Assembly: GCF_023707985.1 (NCBI RefSeq)
Contig: NZ_BRCF01000001.1
Location: forward strand, 245,967 to 309,966
Length of the DNA: 64,000 nucleotides
Source of the DNA: Sporosarcina sp. NCCP-2716
Lineage (GTDB): Bacteria > Bacillota > Bacilli > Bacillales_A > Planococcaceae
Direction: 5' to 3'
Position 1 is the first letter of the stretch, and each line of letters begins with the position of its first letter. Shown in pieces: positions 45,711 through 55,578 of the stretch. The notes below the pieces were generated by a model. The model had not been told where the DNA came from and made no database searches. It saw only the letters and a list, made by a program, of their open reading frames with translations. The translations under genes and the position numbers were made by a program.

Positions 45711-45980
45711 TTGACAGGAGAACTGATAATCGAGATTGCGGAACGTTCCATCTGGGTCATTCTGATGGCATCCGGGCCCCTGCTCATCGTCGCCCTCGTG
45801 ACAGGGCTTGCGGTCAGTATCTTCCAGGCGACAACGCAGATCCAGGAGCAGACACTCGCGTTCGTGCCGAAGATCATCGCCGTCATGGTGGCGATCGTCT
45901 TTTTCGGTCCGTGGATGCTGTCGAAAGTGACGGCGTATGCGGCGGACATCTTTGACAACTTGTCACGGTATGTAGGCTGA
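45711..45980 (+). CDS. fliQ: FliQ, flagellar export gate protein
   Basis: FliQ is the small two-helix subunit of the export gate. The 89 residues contain the conserved ASGPLLIVALVTGLAVSIFQATTQIQEQTL stretch (about 20-49). TTG 45711 follows AGGAGGGG. It sits between fliP and fliR in the standard order. Confidence 0.96.
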   Translation: MTGELIIEIAERSIWVILMASGPLLIVALVTGLAVSIFQATTQIQEQTLAFVPKIIAVMVAIVFFGPWMLSKVTAYAADIFDNLSRYVG

Positions 45981-45985
45981 CGGGC

Positions 45986-46759
45986 ATGGAAGCGTTCGTA
46001 CCTTTCGTCTCCGTCTATCTGCTCGTCCTGACGCGCATCGCGGCCTTCTTCGTCACGATGCCGCTGTTCTCCTACCGGGCGATCCCGCCGGTCATGCGGA
46101 TCGGAATCGCCGTCCTGCTTTCCTGGGTGATCGTCTTCACGCTGGACACGACGGGCGTGGATATAAACGGGGAGTACATTCTGCTCGTCCTGAAGGAAGC
46201 GGTCATCGGCCTGTCGATCGGGGTCATCGCTTTCATCGTCATGGCGGCAATCCAAGTGGCCGGCGGACTGATCGACTTCCAGATGGGGTTCGCCATCGCG
46301 AACGTCATCGATCCGCAGACGGGCACCCAGTCGCCGCTGCTCGGGCAGTTCTTCAACTCCCTGGCGCTGCTGCTGCTGCTCGCCGTCAATGGACACCACG
46401 TGCTGCTGGACGGCATGTTCTACAGTTACCAGTTCCTGCCGATCGATCAAGTATGGCCGCACTTCGGCAATGGCAACGCGGCGGAACTTGTGCTGAAGAC
46501 GGTAGCCGCTGTATTTGCGATTTCGTTCCAGATGGCGATCCCGATCGTTGCGACATTGTTCCTCGTCGACCTGGCGCTCGGTATCACCGCGCGGACAGTG
46601 CCGCAGCTGAACATTTTCGTCATCGGATTCCCGATCAAGATCGGCGTCGGTTTCCTGGTGCTCTTCATCATGGGGTCGGTCATCGTTGCGATGATGCAGA
46701 AAATATTCGAAGTGATGTCGTACGCCATGAGAGATCTCATGATGCTGTTAGGAGGTTGA
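45986..46759 (+). CDS. fliR: FliR, flagellar export gate protein
   Basis: FliR completes the FliPQR gate with one copy per export apparatus. The 257-residue protein has six hydrophobic segments and the family pattern AGGLIDFQMGFAIANVIDPQTGTQSPLLGQF near 92-122. It starts five bases after fliQ and ends four bases before flhB. Confidence 0.96.
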   Translation: MEAFVPFVSVYLLVLTRIAAFFVTMPLFSYRAIPPVMRIGIAVLLSWVIVFTLDTTGVDINGEYILLVLKEAVIGLSIGVIAFIVMAAIQVAGGLIDFQMGFAIANVIDPQTGTQSPLLGQFFNSLALLLLLAVNGHHVLLDGMFYSYQFLPIDQVWPHFGNGNAAELVLKTVAAVFAISFQMAIPIVATLFLVDLALGITARTVPQLNIFVIGFPIKIGVGFLVLFIMGSVIVAMMQKIFEVMSYAMRDLMMLLGG

Positions 46760-46763
46760 CCGG

Positions 46764-47843
46764 ATGCTGCGCTTGGATCTGCAGTTCTTTGCAGGGGAGA
46801 AGACGGAGAAAGCGACACCGAAAAAACGGGAAGACTCCCGGAAAAAAGGTCAGGTGCTCAAAAGTCAGGATGTTACGAGCGCCGTCGTCCTGCTGTCCGT
46901 GTTCCTGTTCCTCTTTTTTGCCGCCGGCTTCATGAAAGACCGGTTTTTCCAATTTTTCATACAGACTTTCCATACATACATATCGATGGAGAAACTCGAC
47001 ATCGACCAGACGATGCTCATCTACTTGGAAATCATCAAGGAAATGGCATTCGTCCTGCTTCCGATCATGCTTGTCGCAATGATCGGAGCGATTGCCGGCA
47101 ACCTGATGCAGTTCGGCCTGCTGTTCACCGGAGAGCCGCTGAAGTTCGACTTGAAAAAGATCGATCCCTTGAAAGGGCTGAAGCGGATCTTTTCCATCCG
47201 TGCGATCGTGGAACTGCTGAAGTCATTGCTGAAGATTTCTTTCATCGGGGGCGTCACCTCCCTCGTCCTGTACATGAATATCGACAAAGTACTCGAATTG
47301 GCGTTCAAGACACCATCTGCCTCGATGAAGACGATCGGACAGCTCGTTGCACTGATGGGGATTACCGCATCGTTCGTCCTGCTGTTCATCTCCATCCTGG
47401 ATTTCCTCTACCAGAAATTTGACTACGAAAAAAACTTGCGAATGTCGAAACAGGACATCAAAGATGAATATAAGAACATGGAAGGGGATCCGCAGATCAA
47501 ATCGCGGATCAAACAGAGACAGCGCGAAATGGCGATGCGGCGCATGATGCAGGAAGTGCCGGAAGCAGACGTTGTCATCACGAACCCGACCCATTACGCA
47601 ATCGCGCTGAAGTACAAGGACGGCGAAATGGAAGCGCCAGTCGTCGTGGCAAAAGGGGCGGACTTCATCGCCCAGAAGATCAAGCTGATCGCGAAGGAAA
47701 ATAATATCGTCACCGTCGAAAACAGGCCTCTCGCGCGGGCGCTGTATGCCGACGCGGAGATCGGGTCAGGCATTCCCGACCAGTTTTTCAAAGCGGTCGC
47801 TGAAGTGCTCGCATACGTCTACCGCATTCAGCGGAAAATCTAA
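46764..47843 (+). CDS. flhB: FlhB, flagellar export switch protein
   Basis: FlhB controls export substrate specificity. The 359-residue protein has four membrane helices in the N-terminal half and the cytoplasmic self-cleaving domain with NPTHYAIAL near 273. LRLDLQFFAGEKTEKATPKKREDSRKKGQ marks the N-terminus. Its C-terminal domain resembles the separately encoded YlqH at 19200-19481. It lies between fliR and flhA as usual. Confidence 0.97.
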   Translation: MLRLDLQFFAGEKTEKATPKKREDSRKKGQVLKSQDVTSAVVLLSVFLFLFFAAGFMKDRFFQFFIQTFHTYISMEKLDIDQTMLIYLEIIKEMAFVLLPIMLVAMIGAIAGNLMQFGLLFTGEPLKFDLKKIDPLKGLKRIFSIRAIVELLKSLLKISFIGGVTSLVLYMNIDKVLELAFKTPSASMKTIGQLVALMGITASFVLLFISILDFLYQKFDYEKNLRMSKQDIKDEYKNMEGDPQIKSRIKQRQREMAMRRMMQEVPEADVVITNPTHYAIALKYKDGEMEAPVVVAKGADFIAQKIKLIAKENNIVTVENRPLARALYADAEIGSGIPDQFFKAVAEVLAYVYRIQRKI

Positions 47844-47868
47844 CTGACCAACAGAAAGTAGGGATGAC

Positions 47869-49902
47869 ATGCAGTTCAAAGATATGGGTGTGCTCGCAGC
47901 GGTGATCATGATCGTTGCGATGCTTGTCATCCCGCTGCCGCACTGGCTGCTCAGTTTTCTGATCATCATCAATATCACGCTGGCGCTGCTCGTGCTGCTC
48001 ACAGCTATGAATATGCAGGAAGCGCTCCAGTTCTCGATCTTCCCGTCACTGCTTTTGCTGCTGACGCTGTTCCGTCTCGGACTGAACGTCTCGACAACCC
48101 GGGCGATCCTGAGCGACGGAAGCGCAGGGGGCGTCGTTGACACATTCGGTTCGTTCGTCACCGGCGGCAACGTCATCGTCGGACTGGTCGTCTTCGTCAT
48201 CCTGATCATCATCCAGTTCATCGTCATCACGAAAGGTTCGGAACGGGTCTCGGAAGTTGCGGCCCGTTTCACACTCGACGCAATGCCGGGTAAGCAGATG
48301 AGTATCGACGCCGATCTGAACGCCGGTATGATCTCCGATACACAAGCCCGTGAACGCCGTGACAAAGTGAGTAACGAAGCGGACTTCTACGGAGCGATGG
48401 ACGGAGCGACGAAATTCGTCAAAGGGGACGCGATCGCCGGAATCATCATCGTCATCATCAACCTGCTCGTCGGGATGATCATCGGTGTTGTCCAGCTCGG
48501 TCTGCCATTCGCGGAAGCTGCGACGCAATTCTCGAAACTGACGGTCGGTGACGGGATCGTCTCCCAGATTCCAGCGCTGCTCATTTCGACAGCAACAGGG
48601 ATCGTCGTCACGCGTGCCGCATCGGAAGGCAATCTCGGTTCCGATATTACGAGCCAGCTGCTCGGTCAGCCGAAGCTGCTGTACGTGGCAGGCGCCACGA
48701 TCCTCCTGCTCGGTCTCGCCACGCCGATCAATAACATTCTGACGATGCCGATTGCAGCCGCTTTGGCAGCAAGTGCTTTTTTCATGTCTCGTCCGAAAGA
48801 GGAAGACCCGGAAGAAATGCTCGAAATGGAAGAGAGCGAGCAGACGGAAGGGCTCAAGAGTCCGGAGAACGTCGTCAACCTGCTCAATGTCGACCCGATC
48901 GAATTCGAATTCGGCTATGGGCTGATACCGCTTGTCGACGCTTCGCAGGGAGGGGACTTGCTCGACCGGGTCGTCATGATCCGCAGGCAGCTCGCCCTTG
49001 AACTCGGTCTCGTCATCCCGGTTGTGCGCATACGGGATAATATCCAGCTGCAGCCGAACGAATACCGCATCAAAATCAAAGGAAGCGAGATGGCGCGCGG
49101 TGAACTGCTGCTTGACCATTACTTGGCGATGAGCCCGGGCGGTGATGACTCGATACCGGGTATTGAAACCGTCGAGCCGTCGTTCGGACTGCCTGCGAAG
49201 TGGATCACCGAGGAAGTGAAGGAAGATGCAGAAATCCTCGGCTATACGGTCGTCGATCCGCCAAGCGTCGTTTCGACCCACTTGACGGAAATCATCCGCA
49301 GCCACGCAGCAGACCTGATTGGCCGTCAGGAGACGAAACAGCTCATCGACCATGTCCATGAGACGTATCCGATCCTTGTCGACGAGCTGACGCCGACACC
49401 GCTGTCCGTCGGGGAGATCCAGAAAGTGCTGGCCAAGCTGCTGAGTGAGAATGTCTCGATCCGCAACTTGCCGATCATTTTCGAGACACTTGCGGATTCT
49501 TCGAAATATACGGCGGATGTCGACCTGCTGACGGAATATGCACGGCAATCGCTCGCGCGGCAGATCACGGAACAGTACACGCCGCAAGGCCAGGCGCTGA
49601 AAGTCATGACTGTTTCCGGCAAAGTCGAGAAACTGATCGCAGACAGCGTCCAGCAGACGGAAACGGGCAGTTACCTGACGATCGACCCGCAGGAATCACA
49701 GGCGATCCTGGAATCGATCGCAAGCGAAGTGGAACGGGTGGCACTGCTTGACCAGTCACCTGTCATCCTCTGTTCGCCGGCTGTCCGGATGTATTTACGG
49801 CAGATTACGGAAAGGTATTTCCCGCAAATACCGATTTTATCCTATAACGAACTGGAAGCATCGGTGGAAGTACAGAGCGTAGGGGTGGTGGATATCGCGT
49901 GA
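47869..49902 (+). CDS. flhA: FlhA, flagellar export gate protein
   Basis: FlhA forms the nonameric ring of the export gate and uses the proton motive force. The 677-residue protein has eight membrane segments in the first half, including the conserved LTLFRLGLNVSTTRAIL (about 64-80) and FVKGDAIAGIIIVIINLLVG, then a large cytoplasmic domain (about 320-677). It is preceded by a GAAAGTAGGGA ribosome site and overlaps flhF. Confidence 0.97.
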   Translation: MQFKDMGVLAAVIMIVAMLVIPLPHWLLSFLIIINITLALLVLLTAMNMQEALQFSIFPSLLLLLTLFRLGLNVSTTRAILSDGSAGGVVDTFGSFVTGGNVIVGLVVFVILIIIQFIVITKGSERVSEVAARFTLDAMPGKQMSIDADLNAGMISDTQARERRDKVSNEADFYGAMDGATKFVKGDAIAGIIIVIINLLVGMIIGVVQLGLPFAEAATQFSKLTVGDGIVSQIPALLISTATGIVVTRAASEGNLGSDITSQLLGQPKLLYVAGATILLLGLATPINNILTMPIAAALAASAFFMSRPKEEDPEEMLEMEESEQTEGLKSPENVVNLLNVDPIEFEFGYGLIPLVDASQGGDLLDRVVMIRRQLALELGLVIPVVRIRDNIQLQPNEYRIKIKGSEMARGELLLDHYLAMSPGGDDSIPGIETVEPSFGLPAKWITEEVKEDAEILGYTVVDPPSVVSTHLTEIIRSHAADLIGRQETKQLIDHVHETYPILVDELTPTPLSVGEIQKVLAKLLSENVSIRNLPIIFETLADSSKYTADVDLLTEYARQSLARQITEQYTPQGQALKVMTVSGKVEKLIADSVQQTETGSYLTIDPQESQAILESIASEVERVALLDQSPVILCSPAVRMYLRQITERYFPQIPILSYNELEASVEVQSVGVVDIA

Positions 49903-51020
49903 AGATGAAGAAATATACAGCAGATACGATGGTGCAGGCGATGCAGCAGGTGCGCAAAGACTTCGGCGACGAAGCCGTCATCATGAGCTCATCGATCGTC
50001 CGCTCGAAAGGTTTCCTCGGTTTATTCAAAAAGAAAAGTGTGGAAGTGGTGGCAGGCTTTGACGAGCCGTCAGCAGTCAGACAGTCGGTCCGTCAGCCGG
50101 AGACACGCAGTGAACCTGCCGTCAGCAGCCAGCCGGACCCAGCACTCCAGGAACTGAAGCAGGAGATGCAGGAGATGAAGCAGCTGCTGAAGACGGCGAA
50201 GGATTCAGCACCGCTCGATCAGTATCCGCAGTCGATGCAGCCGCTGCTCAGAGTCCTGCAGAAAGCTGAACTGAACCGGGAGACGATCCGGGAGATCGCA
50301 GATCATCTCTTCACTCGCATGAAAGAGGAGAAAGCCGACTTCACAGCAGCTGAACAGCGGGATATGACCCGGGCCCTGCTGAAAGAGAAGCTGTCCGACC
50401 TGCCATTCGGCGGTGTGCCGATGAAAAAGAAGTTTGTGAATGTCCTCGGTCCGACAGGCGTCGGCAAGACGACGACCATCGCGAAGATTGCTGCACGGGC
50501 GCTTATCGAAAACAAGCGCAAGGTCGGTTTCATCACGACGGACACGTATCGGATTGCAGCGATCGAACAGCTCAGGACGTATGCCAACCTGCTGCAGGCA
50601 CCTGTGGAAGTGGTGTACAGCACGGAAGACTTCAAAAAAGCGCTGAAGAAACTCGACCAGAAGGACATCGTATTCATCGATACTGCAGGGCGCAATTACA
50701 AGGAGACGAAATTCATCGAAGACCTGAAATCCCTCATCGACTTCGATTTGGAGATGGAATCCTACCTTGTACTCGCTGCGACGACGAAAGAGTCCGACAT
50801 GCGTGCCATCGCTGACCAGTTCCTTGAATTCCCGATCTCCCAGTTCATCTTCACGAAGCTCGACGAAACCGAGTCTATCGGACCGGTATTCAACATGCTC
50901 ACGGACTACGGTAAAGGAATCGCGTACATGACCGATGGACAGGAAGTGCCGGAGGACCTTGAAGAAGCAAGCGTCAGCAAATTACTGACACTCCTGCTGG
51001 AGGAGGACGCCCATGCGTGA
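49899..51020 (+). CDS. flhF: FlhF, SRP-type GTPase for flagellar placement
   Basis: FlhF belongs to the SRP GTPase family with Ffh and FtsY and sets where flagella form. The 373-residue protein has a basic N-terminal B domain (MKMKKYTADTMVQAMQQVRKDF), a linker with Gln/Lys coiled coil, and the NG domain with [15 protein letters not shown] (about 184-198), DTAGRNY and FTKLDETESIGP. GTG 49899 overlaps the flhA stop; ATG 49905 would remove two conserved residues. It is followed by flhG. Confidence 0.95.
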   Translation: MKMKKYTADTMVQAMQQVRKDFGDEAVIMSSSIVRSKGFLGLFKKKSVEVVAGFDEPSAVRQSVRQPETRSEPAVSSQPDPALQELKQEMQEMKQLLKTAKDSAPLDQYPQSMQPLLRVLQKAELNRETIREIADHLFTRMKEEKADFTAAEQRDMTRALLKEKLSDLPFGGVPMKKKFVNVLGPTGVGKTTTIAKIAARALIENKRKVGFITTDTYRIAAIEQLRTYANLLQAPVEVVYSTEDFKKALKKLDQKDIVFIDTAGRNYKETKFIEDLKSLIDFDLEMESYLVLAATTKESDMRAIADQFLEFPISQFIFTKLDETESIGPVFNMLTDYGKGIAYMTDGQEVPEDLEEASVSKLLTLLLEEDAHA

Positions 51021-51879
51021 CCAGGCGGAAGCACTCCGGGTGAAGATGATGCAGGCCGATGGGACGGCTGCCCGCTCCGTCGCGATCATCAGCGGCAAAG
51101 GGGGCGTCGGGAAGACGAATTTCACAACGAACTTCGCAACAGCCCTCCAGGCGGAAGGGAAGCGTGTGATCATCGTCGATATGGATATCGGGATGGGGAA
51201 TGTCCATATCCTGCTCGGCACGTCGGCGGAATACAGTCTGAAAGATTATTTGACAGGAGAACGGTCACTCGAAGAAACAATCACCGAGAGTGCGGACGGT
51301 CTCCGTTTCATCTCCGGCGGTTCGGGGCTTGAAACTGTCCTGCAATGGACCGAACAGCGTTTTGCACGGCTGATCGGCGCTTTCGAGAAACTGCAGCAGC
51401 AGTACGACTATATTTTGTTCGACATGGGAGCAGGGGCTTCCGAAAGCGCGATCGAACTCATCGTGTCCGTGGACGAAATCATCGTAATCGCGACGCCTGA
51501 GCCGACGTCGATCACCGATGCATATTCGATGGTGAAGTTCATCTGCCTGCGGGACCCTGAAAAGACATTCCATGTCGTCAGCAACCGGGTCCAGCCGAAG
51601 GAAGACGGCAACGAAGCGATTACGCGGCTGCAGTTCGCAATGCGCAAGTTCCTGAACAAAGAGACGACATTGCTCGGGGCCCTTCCGGAAGATGCGGCCG
51701 TCCATAAATCGGTCATCGCTCAAAGACCGTTCGTTACGCTTTACCCGCATGCGCCCATTACGCGGCGGATGAATGCGATTGCTGCTAATTATCTCTCTTC
51801 CGGCACCGATATAGATATCAAGGAAGGCAGTACGTTTTTGAGCCAGCTCAAAAAATTATTTGCGAGGGGGCGTGGGTGA
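51013..51879 (+). CDS. flhG: FlhG (YlxH), MinD-like ATPase regulating flagellar number
   Basis: FlhG is a ParA/MinD ATPase that stimulates FlhF GTPase and sets flagellar number and pattern. The 288-residue protein starts with a basic segment that in B. subtilis carries the FlhF-activating DQA motif (here RDQAEALRVKM), then the deviant Walker A SGKGGVGKTNF (about 29-39) and DMDIGMGN. A C-terminal amphipathic end (FLSQLKKLFARGR) may serve as a membrane anchor. It overlaps flhF by eight bases. Confidence 0.96.
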   Translation: MRDQAEALRVKMMQADGTAARSVAIISGKGGVGKTNFTTNFATALQAEGKRVIIVDMDIGMGNVHILLGTSAEYSLKDYLTGERSLEETITESADGLRFISGGSGLETVLQWTEQRFARLIGAFEKLQQQYDYILFDMGAGASESAIELIVSVDEIIVIATPEPTSITDAYSMVKFICLRDPEKTFHVVSNRVQPKEDGNEAITRLQFAMRKFLNKETTLLGALPEDAAVHKSVIAQRPFVTLYPHAPITRRMNAIAANYLSSGTDIDIKEGSTFLSQLKKLFARGRG

Positions 51880-51881
51880 CA

Positions 51882-53009
51882 ATGAGTGTACCAGCCGTTA
51901 AACGAGTGCTGATTGCAGATGACTCTGCTTTCATGCGCAAGCTGATTACTGAAATTATCTCGTCGCATCCAGGACTCGAAGTGGCAGGTACCGCCCGGAA
52001 TGGGCTCGAAGCAGTGAAGAAAGTCCGCGAGCTTTCGCCTGATGTCATGACGCTGGATATCGAAATGCCGCTTCTGGACGGTCTTGGTGCTTTGCAGCAG
52101 ATCATGAAAGAGCACCCGCTTCCTGTCGTCATGCTGTCGAGCACGACGAAGGAAGGCGCTGAAAATACGATCCGTGCAATGGAATATGGCGCCGCGGATT
52201 TCATCACGAAACCAGGCGGAGCGATCTCGCTCAACCTGCGTGACAGCGAAGAACAGATTGTCAGCAAGGTATACGATGCTGCCCAGATCGATGTGAAGAA
52301 GATCACTGGCCGCAGGACTGCCATTTCACCGGCAGCCCGCAAGACGCCTGTTTCGGCAGTTTCACCTCATACAGCTTCTCCGGTGCGCCATACGCAAAAC
52401 GCGGCACCCGGCAGTGTGCCGAGGTCCTTACCGCGGCGAATGGTGATCATAGGCACTTCGACAGGGGGGCCTAGAGCCCTGCAGCAAGTGCTGACCTCTC
52501 TGCCGGCGACGATCGGCGTGCCGATCCTCATTGTCCAGCATATGCCGGCAGGCTTCACGAAGTCGCTGGCCGACCGGCTGGACAGCTTGTGTGATATCCA
52601 TGTGAAAGAAGCGGAGAACGGTGAATTGATCGAAAAGAATACCGCCTACATCGCACCCGGCGGCTATCATATGAAGCTGGCGCGTGTCGGCGTCAGTTAT
52701 GCAATCCGCCTCGACGCGGAGGAAGCACCGCGTATGGGACACCGCCCGGCTGTGGATGTATTGCTGGAGTCGGCCGCCGAATTTCCGGAAATCGACTATA
52801 CGACCGCCATCATGACAGGCATGGGGCATGACGGCCTCGCCGGCATGCAGCAGCTGAAAAGCCGCTGCCGGACATACACGATCGCTGAATCGGAAGAGAC
52901 GGCAGTCGTATACGGAATGCCCCGGGCCATCGCGGAAGCAGGACTCGCAGACGTTTCAGCAGATGTACAGCAGATCGGCAAGCTGCTATCAGACCAGGTT
53001 AAGTCTTAA
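51882..53009 (+). CDS. cheB: CheB, chemoreceptor methylesterase
   Basis: CheB removes methyl groups from (or deamidates) chemoreceptors. The 375-residue protein has an N-terminal receiver with Asp59 (VMTLDIEMPLLDG), a Ser/Pro/Ala linker (about 150-185), and the methylesterase domain with the Ser of IGTSTGGPRAL (near 190), VQHMPAGFTKSL and GMGHDG. ATG 51882 is preferred; GTG 51876 in the same frame and overlapping the flhG stop is also possible, with a GAGGGGG site five bases before it. Confidence 0.96.
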   Translation: MSVPAVKRVLIADDSAFMRKLITEIISSHPGLEVAGTARNGLEAVKKVRELSPDVMTLDIEMPLLDGLGALQQIMKEHPLPVVMLSSTTKEGAENTIRAMEYGAADFITKPGGAISLNLRDSEEQIVSKVYDAAQIDVKKITGRRTAISPAARKTPVSAVSPHTASPVRHTQNAAPGSVPRSLPRRMVIIGTSTGGPRALQQVLTSLPATIGVPILIVQHMPAGFTKSLADRLDSLCDIHVKEAENGELIEKNTAYIAPGGYHMKLARVGVSYAIRLDAEEAPRMGHRPAVDVLLESAAEFPEIDYTTAIMTGMGHDGLAGMQQLKSRCRTYTIAESEETAVVYGMPRAIAEAGLADVSADVQQIGKLLSDQVKS

Positions 53010-53021
53010 GGAGGCATTTGG

Positions 53022-55088
53022 ATGGATACAGATCAGTACTTGGAAATGTTCCTCGAAGAAAGTAAAGAGCATCTCCAGGCATGCAACGAACAATTATTGG
53101 AATTAGAGAAGAACCCGGACGACCTCGGGATTGTCAATGAAATCTTCCGTGCGGCACATACGCTGAAGGGCATGTCTGCGACGATGGGGTATGAGGACAT
53201 CGCCAACCTGACACACAAAATGGAGAATGTGCTGGATGCAATCCGCAATTCGAAAATCAGCGTGACATCGGAAATCCTTGATGTCGTTTTCGAATCCTCC
53301 GAAACCTTGGAAGAGATGGTCATCGATATCGAAGAAGGCGGCACTGGCAAAAAAGATGTCGGCAGTCTCGTCACGATGCTGAACCAGATCGAAGCCGGGA
53401 AATCACCAACTGCGGCCGCTGAGCAGGCGTCGGAAGAGAAGGCGGTACATTCCCAGCCGGAAGGGCTCGTATACGATGACTTTGAACAGACGGTCATCAC
53501 GCAGTCAATCGACCAGGGGTTCCACGCGTACGAACTGACCGTGACGCTCCGTGATGACTGCCTGCTGAAAGCGGCGAGAGTGTTCATGGTTTTCGAGATT
53601 CTCGAAAAAGCCGGCGAGATCATCAAGACCTCCCCGACGGTGGAACACTTGGAGAACGAAGAATTCGATAACCGGTTCACCGTCGTCCTGGTGACCAAGG
53701 AAGACGCGGGTGATCTGCAGTCGAAAATCCAGAAAGTCTCCGAACTGGAGAAGGCGGACATCCAGCCTGTGCAGTTCCAATCGGCCTCCAGGGAAACGGC
53801 AGCAGCTGCGGAAGCGGTGGTAACACCTGAAGCCAGCAAGGACGGTGCTGTTGAGGAGAATGAACCGGCACAGCCGGCAGACAAGAAGAAAGCCGGCAAA
53901 GCGGAGGCTTCCCCGAAACGGAGCGGCGCTTCCCACTCAGCCAACAAAACGATCCGCGTCAACATCGACCGCCTGGACGTGCTCATGAATCTGTTCGAGG
54001 AACTCGTCATCGACCGGGGACGCCTCCAGTCGATCGCTGCTGAGCTCCAGAATTCCGAACTGAATGAGACGACGGAGCGGATGACCCGTATTTCCGGGGA
54101 TCTGCAGAACATCATCCTGAACATGCGCATGGTGCCTGTCGAAACGGTCTTCAACCGCTTCCCGAAAATGGTGCGGCAGCTTGCCCGGGATCTCGACAAG
54201 AAGATCAACCTCGAAATCATCGGTGCGGAAACGGAACTCGATCGGACGGTCATCGATGAAATCGGCGATCCTCTCGTCCATCTTATCCGGAACGCCGTTG
54301 ATCACGGCGTGGAAAGCCCGGCTGAGCGGCGGTCGAAGGGCAAACCGGAAGAAGGGACAGTTACACTGCGCGCTTATCACTCCGGCAACCATGTGTTCAT
54401 CGAGCTGGAAGATGACGGAGCGGGCGTCAACCGTGAACGGGTCTTGAAGAAAGCGATCGAACGCGGCATCGTCACCGAAGACGCAGCGGATACACTGACG
54501 GATAAGCAAGTTGCTGAACTTATTTTGTCATCCGGTTTTTCCACGGCCGAAAAACTGACGGACGTCTCCGGACGCGGCGTCGGACTGGATGTCGTGAAGA
54601 GCACGATCGAATCGCTTGGCGGCCATATCTCCATCGATTCGAAAGAAGGGGAAGGCTCGCTCTTCCAGGTGCAGCTGCCTTTGACACTGTCGATCATCTC
54701 CGTCATGCTCGTCGAAATGCAGAAAGAAGTGTTCGCGGTGCCGCTGTCGTCGATCATCGAAACAGCGATCATCCACCGTGATGATATACTGAATGCCCAT
54801 AACCAGCGTGTCATCGATTTCCGCGGCAAAATCGTACCGCTCGTCGACTTGCGGGAGATCTTCCATACCGGTCTGCCGGAAGAGGAAGAGGACTACAAGT
54901 CTGTCGTCATCGTCCGAAAAGGCGAAAACCTTGCGGCGCTTGTTGTCGATTCGTTCATCGGCCAGCAGGAGATCGTCCTGAAGTCACTCGGAAATTACTT
55001 GCAGAGCGTGTTCGCGCTATCGGGCGCTACCATTCTCGGCAACGGCCAGGTGGCGCTGATCGTCGACTGCAATGCACTCATTAAATAA
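53022..55088 (+). CDS. cheA: CheA, chemotaxis sensor histidine kinase
   Basis: CheA autophosphorylates in response to chemoreceptors and passes phosphate to CheY and CheB. The 688-residue protein contains P1 with His46 (FRAAHTLKGMSATMG), P2 (about 155-245), a Pro/Ala linker, P3 dimerisation helices starting NKTIRVNIDRLDVLMNLFEELV near 308, P4 kinase domain with HLIRNAVDHGVE (N box), DDGAGV and GRGVGLDVVK, and the C-terminal P5 CheW-like domain from about 545. Confidence 0.97.
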   Translation: MDTDQYLEMFLEESKEHLQACNEQLLELEKNPDDLGIVNEIFRAAHTLKGMSATMGYEDIANLTHKMENVLDAIRNSKISVTSEILDVVFESSETLEEMVIDIEEGGTGKKDVGSLVTMLNQIEAGKSPTAAAEQASEEKAVHSQPEGLVYDDFEQTVITQSIDQGFHAYELTVTLRDDCLLKAARVFMVFEILEKAGEIIKTSPTVEHLENEEFDNRFTVVLVTKEDAGDLQSKIQKVSELEKADIQPVQFQSASRETAAAAEAVVTPEASKDGAVEENEPAQPADKKKAGKAEASPKRSGASHSANKTIRVNIDRLDVLMNLFEELVIDRGRLQSIAAELQNSELNETTERMTRISGDLQNIILNMRMVPVETVFNRFPKMVRQLARDLDKKINLEIIGAETELDRTVIDEIGDPLVHLIRNAVDHGVESPAERRSKGKPEEGTVTLRAYHSGNHVFIELEDDGAGVNRERVLKKAIERGIVTEDAADTLTDKQVAELILSSGFSTAEKLTDVSGRGVGLDVVKSTIESLGGHISIDSKEGEGSLFQVQLPLTLSIISVMLVEMQKEVFAVPLSSIIETAIIHRDDILNAHNQRVIDFRGKIVPLVDLREIFHTGLPEEEEDYKSVVIVRKGENLAALVVDSFIGQQEIVLKSLGNYLQSVFALSGATILGNGQVALIVDCNALIK

Positions 55089-55104
55089 GCGGGAGGGAAG
55101 CTCA

Positions 55105-55578
55105 ATGACAGCTGGAACGGAAAACAAAATGATGAAAACGATCGTCTTCCAATTGCTCGATAAGGAATACGCAATTGAAGTGGATGTCGTCCAGTCCATC
55201 GAAAAACTATTGCTCATGACGATCACCCGCATTCCCGGAGTGCCCGATTACGTCAAAGGCGTGATCAACCTCCGCGGGATGGTGACGCCGATCGTCGATT
55301 TGCGTGTCCGCTTCGATCTGCCGGAAACCGGGTATGACGACAACACGCGGATCATCATCGTCAATTTGGAGGACTACGACGTCGGTCTGATCGTCGATAA
55401 TGCGAACGATGTGATCGACATCCCGGCCGGCGCGCTCGAGTCGCAGCCGGAAGTGGTCGGCTCCGTCGAATCGGAATTCGTGGCAGGAGTTGCGAAGATC
55501 GACAAACGCCTGCTCGTGATGCTCAATCTGGATCATGTGCTGAAACCGATCAGAAACGGGAACTCCGATGACAACTGA
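55105..55578 (+). CDS. cheW: CheW, chemotaxis coupling protein
   Basis: CheW joins CheA to the receptors. The 157-residue SH3-like protein has the typical FQLLDKEYAIEVDVVQSIEKLL (about 15-36), ITRIPGVPDYVKGVINLRGMVTPIVDLR (about 42-69). ATG 55105 follows GGGAGGG; an in-frame ATG upstream at 55072 lies in cheA. It overlaps cheC by 11 bases. Confidence 0.96.
   Translation: MTAGTENKMMKTIVFQLLDKEYAIEVDVVQSIEKLLLMTITRIPGVPDYVKGVINLRGMVTPIVDLRVRFDLPETGYDDNTRIIIVNLEDYDVGLIVDNANDVIDIPAGALESQPEVVGSVESEFVAGVAKIDKRLLVMLNLDHVLKPIRNGNSDDN

Noticed and set aside
48046..49587. Long open frame of 513 codons on the - strand within flhA
   Set aside because: High-GC coding DNA leaves long open frames on the opposite strand. 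The protein is full of Arg, Asp and His with no recognisable domain, and flhA on the + strand is certain.
53033..54253. Open frame of 406 codons on the - strand within cheA
   Set aside because: Ser/Thr-rich shadow of cheA, no ribosome site or motif.
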